A DNA stretch of 64,000 nucleotides from Cordylochernes scorpioides (GCA_030710605.1 CP092876.1:89075988-89139987); one strand, 5' to 3'. Positions 1 to 10,740 are shown, numbered from the stretch's first letter. Made by a program: numbers and translations. The notes: a model not told the origin generated them from the letters alone.

Positions 1-336
1 CACTGGAGTGAAGAGTCAAACAAGATCTCCCAATGATTATCCACAGGTCCATGTTTTGTTATATTATTCTCTGTCTTTTTCTTGACCGTGATAGAGATGT
101 AATTGTGCAAGGTGCAGAGCTTCTTTAGGTGTGATAATCTGTTGAACATAATCACCAACATCATTGTCCTGATATGAAGGGAGTGAATTCAAAGCGGTTT
201 AGGCCTGGCGGCCATGAACTAGAAAGAAGGGGCTGAAGCCTGCAGTTTTTTTGCCTGATTTGCAGTGTTATAGGCAAATGTTTCAAAGGGTAGAACTTCG
301 TCCCAATTTTTCTGTTCCACTCTCTGCAATGAGCTA
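1..336 (-). pseudogene. Gypsy-type integrase C-terminal remnant, cut by the window edge
   Basis: Read on the minus strand from about 313 downward, this stretch encodes a typical Gypsy integrase C-terminal region: a WDEVLPFETFAYNTA motif, then FSPFFLVHGRQA, then a charged GQEKDRE segment and GDLV near base 20. The same segments occur in the same order in the Gypsy copy at 31,205-32,065 of this window. At least three in-frame stops interrupt it, so it is dead. The reading continues beyond base 1, and its upstream end is split by the mariner at 337-1646, with a few more codons visible at 1647-1690. Family membership rests on these motifs; the exact clade is not determined. Confidence 0.75.
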
Positions 337-1646
337 TACGAGGTGTGTTAATAAAGTATCGCGACTTTTGTGTTTTTTCAGAAATTATTTATTTATTCAT
401 GAATATCTATTTTGTCCCCTTCAAAGTAATCCCCATGAAATATTATACACTTGTGCCAAAGGTTTTTCAAATCTTCGAAGCACTTCAAAAAATCATTTTT
501 AAAAAATCTTTTTCAGCTCCTCCTTTGATGCCGTCTTTATCTCGTCAAGCGTAGCGTAACGTCGTCCTTTCATGGGCCTCTTCAGTTTAGGGAACAAGAA
601 AAAGTCACAGGGGGCCAGATCTGGGGAATACGGTGGCTGCGGCATCATTAGTGTGTTGTTTTTGGCCAAAAAGTCGCGCACAAGCAACGATGTGAGAGCA
701 GAGGCGTTATCGTGGTGCAAAAGCCAATTTTTGTTCTTCCACAAATCTGGGCGTTTGTGGCGGATTGCTTCGCGCAAATTGCGCATAACTTGCAGGTAAT
801 ATTCCTTATTGACCGTTCTACCCTGTGGTAAAAACTCATGATGCACCACGCCCCTGCAATCGAAGAAAACTGTCAGCAAAACTTTCACATTCGACCGAAC
901 TTGGCGCGCTTTTTTCGGTCTTGGTTCGTGCGGCAGCTTCCATTGAGATGATTGAGCTTTGGTTTCCACGTCATAATCATAAACCCACTCTTCGTCACCA
1001 GTTATGACCCTCTGGAGCAAATTTGGGTCGTCGCGGACAGAGTCCAACATCTCATTAGCAATGTTGATGAGCAATTGAGCAATTTTGTTACGAATTTCGC
1101 GGCGACCCGTCTCATGCCCAAATCATTGATAAAAATCGAATGGCACGAGCCAATCGATATGTTTAGGTCCTCAGCAACTTCTCTAACGGTGATTCGACGA
1201 TTGGCCAATATCATTTTCTGCACTTCATTAATTTTTTCGTCTGTTGTTGAAGTGCTCGGGCGTCCGGCACGCTCTTCGTCGTTCACATCTTCTCGGCCTT
1301 CTGGGAAAATTTTGTACCACCGATAAACGTTGCTTCGGTCCAAGGTAGCTTCTTCGTATGCCACAGTCAACATTCGGAATGCATCCGCGCACTTAATTTC
1401 GTTTTTCACACAAAATTTGATACAGGTTCTTTGATCCATTTTTTTAATAGGTAAAAATCGAAGACGATCCAAAACACCTGCAAGCAAAGCAGCTGTCAAC
1501 AATTAAGTGAACATTCAAAATGGCCGAGCTTGTCGGCATAAGTGAGAGACATGAGTACCAACATAAAGCCACAAAAAGATCGAAATTCGAATATACGTAA
1601 CCCGAGAAAATTCAAAAGTTGCGATACCTTTTGAACACACCTCGTA
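337..1646 (-). mobile_element. mariner element A with TIRs and TA duplication
   Basis: The element is 1,310 bp, the usual mariner size. Its terminal inverted repeats begin TACGAGGTGTGTT and can be followed for about 30 bp with mismatches (337-370 and 1612-1646). A TA dinucleotide flanks each side (335-336 and 1647-1648), as expected for Tc1/mariner target duplication. It carries one transposase gene on the minus strand. It sits inside the Gypsy integrase remnant, so it inserted after that Gypsy copy was already present. Confidence 0.92.
393..1439 (-). pseudogene. mariner transposase with two frameshifts
   Basis: The protein would cut and paste the surrounding mariner element by a D,D34D mechanism. 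The start is the ATG at 1437-1439, giving MDQRTCIKFC; an earlier non-ATG extension is not family-like. An N-terminal helix-turn-helix region (EERAGRPSTST, then ITVREVAEDLNIS) is followed by the catalytic core. The first Asp lies in TGDEEW, the second in LLHHDNA, and the third in YSPDLAPCDFFLFPKLK; 34 residues separate the second and third. One frameshift near 1075-1090 separates the DNA-binding half from the core. Another, in a T-rich run near 503-512, moves the last roughly 35 codons to another frame, which ends at the stop at 393-395. All three catalytic Asp residues survive, but no single frame is complete. Confidence 0.9.
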
Positions 1647-1690
1647 TACTGACGAATGGTCTCATACAAATTTTACGCACATCTATGATA

Positions 1691-3839
1691 TATTTATATA
1701 ATAGAAGTTCTCCATCTAAGTAATATTTTCATAGTTCATTTATTGTAATAACTTAATGCCTGTTTACTTTGTTATTTTTGAATCTGTGTTCATTCAGTTT
1801 TCTGTGTGTTTAAGATTAGTGTTTTACAAATGGAGTGAATAAAAATGTTATAATTTATAATAAATAGACAATAGAATTTAGCGCCATTTAATGACCTTCT
1901 CCGCAAACCAATGGATTCCTTTTGGTGACAAAGCTACAGCACTACTTTTGTAAACGCCTGGAGACCCTCATCATCTTTACAGAAATTTTAGTAACATAGC
2001 TATCCTATTGACATTTTAAATAAGTCAAATTACAATCTAATAAGAGTATTGTATATAAATGACAAATAGAAATGACAAATGTAAAGGTATACATGTATGT
2101 GACAGCGCAAGTGTCCCTAGAGGGAAATAGTGCTTCAAATTGAAATAAAATAAGTATATAAATGAATGAATTTTTATCGAACATTATATTAATTAATATA
2201 ATATTAAAAATATAAATGAGAAATGTGTTTTAGTATTTTTTAATATATAAAAATCTTTTATAACAAAATCGTTCTAAATTCGGTTCAATTCAACCCCAAA
2301 TTCCCATTTATATCTATTACACACCAAATCTATCCCCACACGGAATATATTCACAATTCAGAGATAAATTTACTGATATACTCTCAGCGTGATAATATTT
2401 TATATACTTAAATATTTAAAATTAATAGGGCATATCCTGACCGTTCACAAAGAATATCAAATGGCAGAGCGCCATCTACTGGAAAAAATAAACAAAAGGT
2501 TAATTCAAGTTCATTCCATCCGACCCTTTCGATGCTAACATTCAGCCCTGACTATGCTTCTTGATTCAAGTGCGGGAAGAACCTCAACACTCTCGCCTCA
2601 TGGCTATGTCTTCACAGTCCATTCACACGTCGGCTCACTCTGGGTAATGACATATCTTCTCTTCTTATATACAAAACTCAATGTCTGTTGTCTTTTTCGC
2701 GATAAACTCAAAAACTACTGAACCAATTGGTATCAAATTTTGCATATCGCTTTTCATAAACCTGGGGTATATTTTCCTGAGGTTATTTATTTTTTTCATT
2801 TGAAGAACTTTTTTTACGCGGAGTAAATACGAGGCGAAGTACCAACACAAGGTCAATTAAGCGACCAATGAGCGTCTGCATTTTTTCAAGTTGCTCGCGT
2901 ACTCTTTTAGAAATATCTTTTGGGAACGTGTTTTGGGCTTTTGGTCTTCGTCATAATGAAGCAGGCTGTACCATTGCGACCAAAAATAGTTTGGTTACAG
3001 AGGCTTCTTCAGAAACCAAGACATGTGTATTTAAAGCCAAATTTGCGTTAATATGCTTAACATGTGAAAAAATAGAAAAATAAAAGACGGCATAGTTTGA
3101 ATTCATCTGATGAATAATATGAATAATGCATTTTGATAAAATGCTATAAATAAGCTAGAACATGTTGTGTGTTTGGTAACTTTTACCTAAAGTTGAAAAG
3201 GGTAACACTATGTCTTCATAAAAGTAAAGGTAACCTTTCCCGTCAAATTAAACATCAAAACTTGACCCCCTCTATTGACGTTGCAGCAAACTAGTGTTGG
3301 TGACCAAAACACAACACCAGCTTTGGCAAACTGAGTTGTGGCTTTGGAACCGACACGAGGCCGCTAGTTTACAGCAACAGTGAATAAATGGGGTCTAATT
3401 TGGACCTTTAACTTGATAGAAAAGGTGACTTTTTAGATCAATTTTATCCCTGCAAAACTTACAGCTATTTCTTCAGTTATAGAATGTAATAATGATATTG
3501 CCAAGTGGAAAATTAGGGAAGACATAAACTTCAGAAGGAGACAACAATTCATTTCAGGCAAGGACAAACTATATATTTTTCATCTATCATTTAATATAGT
3601 ATATAAGTAATTTTACTTCTGTTTTCTCATATTCCCTTTACTTACATCTACATTTTTATTGCCTTTTATTTCATACCTCATTATATTTTTATCTATTAGA
3701 GTCCATTTCCCACAGTGTAAACACTCGTCAGAACATGTTCAAAAAATTGACTACATAAGAATACGTCGCAGATGAACAGGAATCGAGTCAACTTCTGATT
3801 TAGAAAACTTCGAGATAATTCACCTTTCCTAGACACCTA
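1691..3839. other. AT-rich stretch without a recognisable gene
   Basis: No frame here looks like a protein I know. Bases 2430-2500 carry a short module (GCATATCCTGACC, then GGCAGAGCGCCATCTA) that recurs near 9,235, 18,860 and 52,366. Bases 2690-2830 read AACTCAAAAACTACTGAACC and onward, a phrase common in arthropod repeats. Bases 3,290-3,400 contain a diverged copy of a repeat (GGCTTTGGAACCGACACGAGG) also seen near 26,210, 40,230 and 40,770. Confidence 0.5.
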
Positions 3840-4960
3840 ATTATTGTATCTCTAAAGGTTTTGCAAGCACTAATTTTAATAAAGCTGCAACTTTCAAATT
3901 TCAGAATTTCTCAAAGTATTCATGCTTAGCACCTAAGCATTATTTCATCCGTGAAAACCAATTATCAAAGCACTTACACCAGCCATCTACGGGGATTGAA
4001 TTTATGGAATTGATAAAGGCTGCAGTTCTTCATCATCAGTGCCAAATTTTATCCCTTTCAACAAAAAAATCAACTTTCAGAAATAAAAAGGGTCACAAGG
4101 TGCTAGAGTGAATATTTGGACACCAAAGTTGGTAAAGAGTATAATGTTTGAGAAGAGGTGTGCGTTCTTGCATTGTCATGGGTGAAGAAGGAATCCTCTA
4201 TGTTGAGCTCTCGGCCTGTTTTGCTTGATTTTTTCAAATGCTGATAGAAGGCATTTTGTTGTATATCAGTCACAATTAATCTTTTTCGATCTTGCTACTT
4301 TACAATATCAATGAAACCACTTTTTCTAAAAAAAACAAGCGACCATTTTTTTTCCAACATTTAGAGCTCTGCGAAATTTCTTGGGAGGAGGTGATTTTGA
4401 AAAGCAACAAAATGTAGATTTTGTTTCTGAATAAAATTGTGAATTCAAGTTTCTTCACCCCCCTGTGTAATAATATTAAAAACAGCCTATGGTTTGATTT
4501 CAGCAATTTTTTCAATATGAAATTACACCATTCAACGCACCCAAGTTTTTGGTCGTTAGTCAAGCTGTGAGGTAGTCATTTACTAACAAGTTTTCTGTAT
4601 ATTAAAGGATCACTATTGATGGTGTTTGCTGCCGATCCAATGTCCAAACTTTTATCTAATTGCTGATATGTAATATTTTGATCTTCTCCAATCAAAAAAT
4701 CTAATCAGGTCATTTTTTTGGGTCAATGATGTTGGTGGTCCACCTAAAGAAGTCAATCTTCAAGGTTTTTTTTTTTTTTCAAATTAAAAAATGAATTGAA
4801 CCGATTAAAAACTGTCCTAATAGAAGAAGCTCCATCTCCTAAGGCTTTCATTGACCTTTCAAAGGATTTAGAGAAGTTAAATTAATTTTATAATCATACA
4901 TGATCATGAGGCATAAACTTTCTCTAATCAACTCCATTGGGGTTTATGCCATGTTTAGGA
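3840..4960 (-). pseudogene. Decayed mariner transposase remnant (element B)
   Basis: No long frame survives, but minus-strand pieces line up in mariner order. From high to low coordinates they are: a segment ending KALGDGASSIRTVFNRF (about 4,790-4,860), GGPPTSLTQK (about 4,710), LTNDQKLGCVEWCNFILKK (4,500-4,560), a FFRKSGFIDIVK-like strand, HDNARTHTS around the second catalytic Asp (near 4,165-4,185), an LAPCD-like third Asp (about 4,100-4,115), and a C-terminal GAKHEYFEKF-like piece near 3,920. Frame changes occur between almost every piece, and several stops are present. It belongs to a different mariner lineage from element A. I did not find its TIRs, so the ends are approximate. Confidence 0.7.
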
Positions 4961-5284
4961 ATTACCGCTGCGTTTTAAACAAGGTCGCGCACTTTATGAT
5001 ACATTGTTGTTACTATTTTATGGAAAACTTTAGTGTCTGGTAAAAATTGAATATAGGATTTATTGGTATAAATCTTTTTTTAAATATTTTAATATTGATT
5101 GCAAAAACCTTTGGGGAGTGATCCTTGTAATTAATCCTATACTAGAATGACAGAGATGTTTGAAAGTTTGAGACTACGATAATGAAATGAGAAGAAACTT
5201 ATTTACAGAAATCTGTGGTATTGTTTATTTTTGTCCAGGAAATTTTTAAATCAATTCCTATACTATATATCAATCGCTAACATT

Positions 5285-5760
5285 TTTTATAATACAATAT
5301 AATAATATAATGCGGCTTGTGATTTTAAAATGACATTTGAAAATTATCTCGCATGTATTTCTTATGAACGAAAAATCAAAATTTATTTCAAGGAGAAATA
5401 ACGATCATTTCTAACATTAGGGATGAGGTATGAAAGGATGAATTGTGAAGAGTAATGATAAACGGAAAAATAAAAGTGTCCAGGAATGGAAATTGCACCC
5501 ACAGTGTTTCGCTTACTGGGTAGATGCCATGTCCAGGGAAGCCTAGTGGACATCTGCCCGGTAGGCGGAACACTGTGGGTTCGATTCCCATCCCTGGACA
5601 TGTTTATTTTTCCGTTTACCATTACTCTTTACAATTCATCCTTTCATACCTCATCCCTAATGTTAGAAATGATCGTTATTTCTCCATGAAATGATATTTG
5701 ATTTTCCGTTTAAAAGAAATACATGCGGGATAATTTTCAAATGTCGTTTTATAATTGACA
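5285..5760. repeat. Palindromic foldback repeat with tRNA-like centre
   Basis: Bases 5,300-5,540 and 5,530-5,760 are imperfect reverse complements of each other over about 220 bp. Shared phrases include GGATGAGGTATGAAAGGATG on the left and its complement on the right. The centre of symmetry lies in the tRNA-like sequence near 5,535. The left half alone recurs at 25,125-25,320. The apparent frames on both strands are products of the symmetry, not genes. It looks like a small non-autonomous element whose ends are roughly at the coordinates given. Confidence 0.8.
5531..5600 (+). other. tRNA-like sequence (SINE head or tRNA pseudogene)
   Basis: A 7-bp acceptor stem (GTCCAGG with CCTGGAC) closes a 70-nt segment. 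It contains an A-box-like AGCCTAGTGG and a B box GGTTCGATTCC, so RNA polymerase III promoter elements are present. The D and anticodon arms are shortened compared with a real tRNA and compared with the fuller copy at 38,884-38,958. A partial second copy on the minus strand (5,477-5,537) shares its first bases. Confidence 0.6.
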
Positions 5761-6669
5761 ATATTTGTTGATTCTGACATTGGATTACATCCTTTTGCAT
5801 GCTGACGAGGCCCAACAACACGTAAAGCGTACCTTGTTGGATTTAAAAAATTCAATGAGAGAAAGCACGGTAAATATTTCGCTGATATTCTCGATTAATC
5901 AAAAATGAAAGTTTTTGAAGAACATTTGTTGGTTGGAAGTTGGTTTGGAAAAAATATGATCCCTTGAGGAGAAGGCAGCGAAACACTGAAACGTCGGGAA
6001 CTGAATAAATCTTTGGTTGATGTGGCTATAAATATGAACGATTAGTTTATATTTATTCCAATAGATGGCGTAGCCTATCAGCAATCTCAGTATCACGATC
6101 CGGATTCCTTTTTTATTTTTATTTGCCCACCTGATCCTAAAACAATTCCACACTTCATACTAATCAAATTAAATATTTTACGCTTGGAGAAATAACTGTT
6201 ACAATGTCGTGTAGAGGCCTGTGTTTATAACTTCTGAGAGATATGGCTTCAAAGAAAACTAATTTCAATTACTTGGAAGAGTTTTTAAGAAAAAATAAAT
6301 AGTGATACAAGAAGATATTGTTTATTTCAGCCTTATTCAGGCTTGCAGTAGTAGACTCTGATGTGGGTATAGCTGCAGCCGTCGCGACGGCATTCTTCAA
6401 CAATGCCCCGTTTGAGCCCTGACATTACACTGTTTGCTCTCTTGTTGTCCAGGAACATTTCTGGTTCTGGTGCACCGAGAGAGTCTGGAACACGCACAAC
6501 AGGGTTATTTATAATCGAAATGGAATACATAGCGAAATGGAACATCAAGCAGAAAATAATTGAATATAAATATAGAATTTATAAATTAAATTGCCATTTA
6601 TCGTTAAATTTCTCTACAAATAAATTTACTGGCAATGTGTTTATTTTAAATATTATCAAATATTATATA
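5761..6669. other. No gene seen; short repeat motif
   Basis: AT-rich sequence without a supported gene. Bases 5,960-6,060 (GCGAAACACTGAAACGTCGG, then AATAAAT and a GGTTGATGTGGCTATA phrase) resemble bases 13,015-13,075, so both are probably copies of one repeat. The longer open frames near 6,333-6,870 have no recognisable domain and run into the minisatellite. Confidence 0.45.
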
Positions 6670-8000
6670 CTAGACGAAAGGTCCGGGCAACGCCCGGGGT
6701 TTACCCGAGTGCGAATATATTTTAAAAACGTTGTCATGGGTGGCCGCTATAGACAGGGTGGTCTGTATAGACAGGTGGATGTATCACACAGCTGTAGAGT
6801 GGTCGCTATAGACAGGGTGGTCTGTATAGACAGGTGTATGTATCACACTGCTGATAACAGGGTTGCCTAAAGTGACCGCTATAGACAGGGTGGTCTGTAT
6901 AGACAGGCGGATGTATCACACAGCTGATAACAGGGTTGTCTAGGGTGGTCGCTATAGACAGGGTGGTCTGTATAGACAGGTGAATGTAACACACTGATGA
7001 TAACAGGGTTGCCTAAAGTGACCGCTATAGACAGGGTGGTCTGTATAGACAGGTGGATGTATCACACAGCTGATAACAAGGTTGTCTAGAGTGACCGCTA
7101 TAGACAGGATGGTCTGTATAGACAGGTGGATGTATCACACTGCTGATAACAGGGTTGCCTAAAGTGACCGCTATAGACAGGGTGGTCTGTATAGACAGGT
7201 GGATGTATCACACAGCTGATAACCGGGTTGTCTAGGGTTGTCGCTATAGACAGGGTGATCTGTATAGACAGGTGAATGTAACACACTGATGATAACAGGG
7301 TTGCCTAAAGTGACCGCTATAGACAGGGTGGTCTGTATAGACAGGTGGATGTATCACACAGCTGATAACAGGGTTGTCTAGGGTGGTCGCTATAGACAGG
7401 GTGGTCTGTATAGACAGGTGAATGTAACACACTGATGACAACAGGGTTGCCTAAAGTGACCGCTATAGACAGGGTGGTCTGTATAGACAGGTGTATGTAT
7501 CACACTGCTGATAACAGGGTTGCCTAAAGTGACCGCTATAGAGAGGGTGGTCTGTATAGACAGGTGGATGTATCACACAGCTGATAACAGGGTTGTCTAG
7601 AGTGGTCGCTATAGACAGGGTGGTCTGTATAGACAGGTGGATGTATCACACAGCTGAAAACAGGGTTGTCTAGAGTGGTCGCTATAGACAGGGTGGTCTG
7701 TATAGACAGGTGTATGTATCACACTGCTGATAACAGGGTTGCCTAAAGTGACCGCTATAGAGAGGGTGGTCTGTATAGACAGGTGGATGTAGCACACTGC
7801 TGATAACAGGGTTGTCTAGAATGGCCGCTATAGACAGGTGTATGTATCACACAGCTGATAACAGGGTTGTCTAGAGGGAGACAGGCAGGGAGGTCATGTG
7901 TTTGCTGGCAGCCAATGGGCGCGCATTCTATCCGTGAGCTTCAGACAAACAGACAAACAAAAAGACAGAATAAGGCAAATATATAAGTAGATACAGACCT
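6670..8000 (-). mobile_element. Helitron-like element, copy A (5' end not defined)
   Basis: Read on the minus strand, the left edge ends with a GC-rich hairpin (6,683-6,697) followed about 10 bases later by CTAG (6,670-6,673) next to a T. That is the classical Helitron 3' terminus. The same terminus, inverted, ends at 39,145. Both copies also share an internal phrase (CTATCCGTGA and AGACAGAATAAGGCAA; here 7,928-7,978). No helicase gene is present, so it is non-autonomous. The right boundary near 8,000 is an estimate. A 73-bp minisatellite fills most of its length. Confidence 0.55.
6737..7876. repeat. 73-bp minisatellite, about 15-16 units
   Basis: The unit includes CGCTATAGACAGGGTGGTCT and TGTATAGACAGGTGGATGTA, then CACAGCTGATAACAGGGTTG. 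Successive units largely alternate between a TCTAGAGTGGTCGC variant and a CCTAAAGTGACCGC variant, giving a roughly 146-bp higher-order repeat. The period is not a multiple of three, so the short open frames here are repeat artefacts. The core, read on the minus strand as ACCTGTCTATACAGACCACC, resembles the repeated termini of pogo/Tigger-type transposons. Confidence 0.93.
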
Positions 8001-8006
8001 CTCTCT

Positions 8007-8076
8007 CTTTTAAATAACATCAAATATTATATATACAGACAGGTCTTTAGATATAATATTTGATGCTATTTAAAAG
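8007..8076. repeat. 26-bp inverted repeat (hairpin)
   Basis: CTTTTAAATAACATCAAATA at 8,007 and onward pairs with its near-perfect complement ending at 8,076; the spacer is about 18 bases. It could form a stem in RNA or single-stranded DNA. No other function is visible. Confidence 0.7.
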
Positions 8077-8324
8077 AAACCTATTGCTAGTAAATATATT
8101 TGTACTAAAAATAAGTATAGAATGTTTTATAAGAATAGGAGGATTTAAAGCATGAATGTTTCTTTTACACATAAAATAAAATTCGATCATCTTTACTGTG
8201 AGAAGGAAATATTGATTACCCTCACAGTGGCTACGCCAATTTCATCTACTAGACCGATCCTTAGAGCTCTAATACTGTATTGTATCATTCTGGTTATATA
8301 TTCTTCCATAAAGGGTGGAATCCA

Positions 8325-8545
8325 AAAATGGTATTCAAATCAACTATAGACATAAGTTTTAGGACAGTAGAATTACATATGAATATTTGCATCAAGCAAT
8401 GCTCTGAAAAAAATATGGACGAGGCCAGTTAGGTAAAATTAATTATAAGCCGATAACATGCCATCTATATATAATGAATAGAAGCATTAAAGAACGAATG
8501 TTTCTCTTATACATGCACAATGGAATGAATCCTTAGAGGGGAGTA
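8325..8545 (+). repeat. Dispersed repeat, copy 1 (copy 2 at 12,795-13,010)
   Basis: Both copies share, in the same order, ATGGTATTCAA, GACATAG or GACATAA, TAGAATTACATATGAATATTTGCATC-like text, GCCAGTTAGGTA, GCCATCTATAT, and ACAATGGAATGAA. Similarity is roughly 75-80% by eye. Copy 2 lies in the loop of the large foldback structure; copy 1 lies just outside its left edge. Confidence 0.75.
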
Positions 8546-8914
8546 AGAGCGCGGTATTGTAACGTCAGAAAAAAATAAAAAGAGAGTGGAGTTAATTTGA
8601 TATTTTTGTTAAAAGAAACTCATCTCCAGAAAGCTGTTGCAATATTATAATTTATATCCAGGAGATTCAAATCAAGTATGTTGATATGAAATTTATCGAG
8701 TCAGAGATGATGAAATTTAATGTCAAACGATATCAATTCTTTTTCGAATAAAAGGAAACTCAACTCCAGTAACCTTTTGTATTATTGTGACTTATATTGA
8801 TATTATAATTGAAGATATCTATTTAAAATAAATATCTATTTTAGAGAATTTCAAAAGAATTATAGAGTTCAGAATTCGCAAAGTTATCTATATTGAAGTC
8901 AGATAATAAATAAA

Positions 8915-9045
8915 CCAAACGAGGCTCTGGAACACTTGTAAGCGCCGTAGTCTAATTGATTCCTAAAAGTATGGACATATGGTGTGCTTACAGTAAAAAC
9001 AGAGCCTAACTACACATCATGATTATCATGGCCACGTTTACTTGG
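8915..9045 (+). repeat. Shared terminal module, copy 1
   Basis: The order is ACCAAACGAGGCTCTGG, TTGTAAGCGC, TGTGCTTACAGTAAA, and CATGATTATCATGGCC. Related copies occur inverted at 18,945-19,082 and 12,265-12,385, and in this orientation at 37,283-37,432. Similarity among all four begins at the ACCAAACG or ACCGAACG end, which suggests this is a true element terminus. Confidence 0.75.
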
Positions 9046-9088
9046 TATATATACCACCACCATGAAATATCTATTAAAATATAGTATA

Positions 9089-9179
9089 AATGTAGAAAGA
9101 GAGATTAAGAGGAACGTGGTGAGTTTCTTTAATAAATAAAGAAACTCACCACGTTCCTCTTAATCTCTCTTTCTACATT
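9089..9179. repeat. Perfect 43-bp inverted repeat with 5-base spacer
   Basis: Bases 9,089-9,131 are exactly complementary to 9,137-9,179; the spacer is ATAAA. It is flanked by a short direct repeat (ATAGTATAAAT near 9,082 and 9,210). The matching place in the right arm of the foldback (about 18,900-18,930) lacks it, so it appears to be a later local insertion or duplication. Confidence 0.92.
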
Positions 9180-9929
9180 CCAAACGTGGCTATATCATGT
9201 CTATCATATAGTATAAATATTTATATTAAAATCAAAAAGGCATATCCTGACCTGGGTCACATGAATTTATAGATGGCAGAGCGCCATCTAGTGGAACAGA
9301 AATCAACTAAACGCTTTTTTAGCCTGTTTCCAGAAATTTTGCATGCCCATTTTCTTAATGAATCAAGTTAAGTAACCACGAATGCGTTTCGGGCTGTTTG
9401 GCCCTTGTTAGCGTGACTTATATAAAGTAGAACATTTCGCTCTAAAAGACAAAACCTTTTTGCAGAGCCAAATGGTCAATTTCTTCCAGGACTCTGTGTA
9501 CACACCTGGAAACAAGGGTAGAGCTCTTTTGGTCGGCTCGTAAACACCATTTGGGCGAACCAATGAAACAGCTTCAGCGAGATAATGGCCACATAGCTAC
9601 TGCCTGCGCTTCTGAAGGGAGATGGCGCCGCAGAGAGTGATGGTAAATACCAGAATCACCAACACCTGTCAACACACGAAGAACCAGACTTCAATAGTAC
9701 CAGAAACCCAAATACTCATTCTTGAAGCAATTGAAACCAAGAAGAACCCTTTTCTCTTTGAAAATCTCATATAGGCATTTTTGGATTATTTTTTAAAAGA
9801 AACATCAGAACGGTTTTTATGGGATAAGAGGAATTCCTAGTCCTATATAATGAAAAGTTTCAAATCATTATTTAAAAAAAATAGAGAAGTCTTTCAATAT
9901 TTTGAATTTGATAAACCTATGCCACACGT

Positions 9930-10740
9930 TAATACAATGAATAAACTTTTAGGTAAAAATAAACATAGAACACTCTTTTCTAGTGAACAATTCTACAAGT
10001 ACGCATTTTTAGCGTTTACACAATAAACATATACTGCGATAATTGAATAAATAAAACAACTTTTTAGCCTACAAAATAAACATAGGCCATTCTATTCCAA
10101 TGAACAATAATTTTCTGTCTTTACACAATAAACCTAGATCACGAATATTCAATGAATTTCACAACTTAGATTACAAAATTTACATTCACAATTAATAATA
10201 TAACTTTGGCTTTTAAACAAGTGAACTATACCAGGCTAATAACATAAATAATGCTACTTAGTTTACAAAACATGCATTGACCCTATTCAAATTAACACAA
10301 TACTACTTCAGCACTCACATTATAAATCTACAACACGCTAATGCAATGAATAAACCAGCTTACAAGGTTAACATAGACTGGCTACTCTATTCCAATGAAC
10401 ACAATACTAATTTATAGCTTAGACAGTAAACCTAGAACACGCTTATACATTGAAGAAAACATAGAGCTTACAAAATGAACCTATACTGCCCAATCTATTC
10501 CAATGAACACAATGCTACTTTATCGCTTACACAAAAAAACTTTGAACACGCTTATACAATGAATAAAACATAGAGCTTACAAAATAAACAATTCTGATTT
10601 ATCACTTACACAATAAATTTATACCACGCTACAACCTTGAATAGAACAACTTAGCTTACAAAATGAACAAAGAAGGCCAATCTATTCCAATTAACAACTA
10701 TACTTTATTACTAACACAATAAATTTCAAGAGATCAATCA
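9930..10740. repeat. Degenerate tandem array in left foldback arm
   Basis: About seven units of roughly 105-120 bp. Each contains ACAATAAAC, an ATTCTATTCCAATGAAC phrase, and an AACACGCT or similar phrase followed by CAATGAAT. The units are the reverse complement of those at 17,100-18,190. Unit-to-unit identity is low to moderate. Confidence 0.8.

Noticed and set aside
2868..3083. A 71-codon plus-strand ORF
   Set aside because: No domain, no supporting context, and low complexity. The minus strand has equally weak text.
5383..5689. Near-identical 67-codon proteins on both strands
   Set aside because: They reflect the palindrome. The text comes from the repeat and its tRNA-like centre, not from a gene.
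5960..6030. A hammerhead ribozyme near CTGAAACGTCGG
   Set aside because: The GAAAC and GTC phrases are present, but the essential CTGATGA segment is missing at a suitable distance. The same holds near 13,020.
6806..7797. Several minus-strand open frames of about 62-65 codons with shared text
   Set aside because: They are readings of the 73-bp minisatellite. The period is not a multiple of three, and each frame stops after about two and a half units.
10000..10740. A CRISPR array
   Set aside because: Units are degenerate, contiguous, about 105-120 bp, without distinct unique spacers, and lie in a eukaryotic foldback arm.
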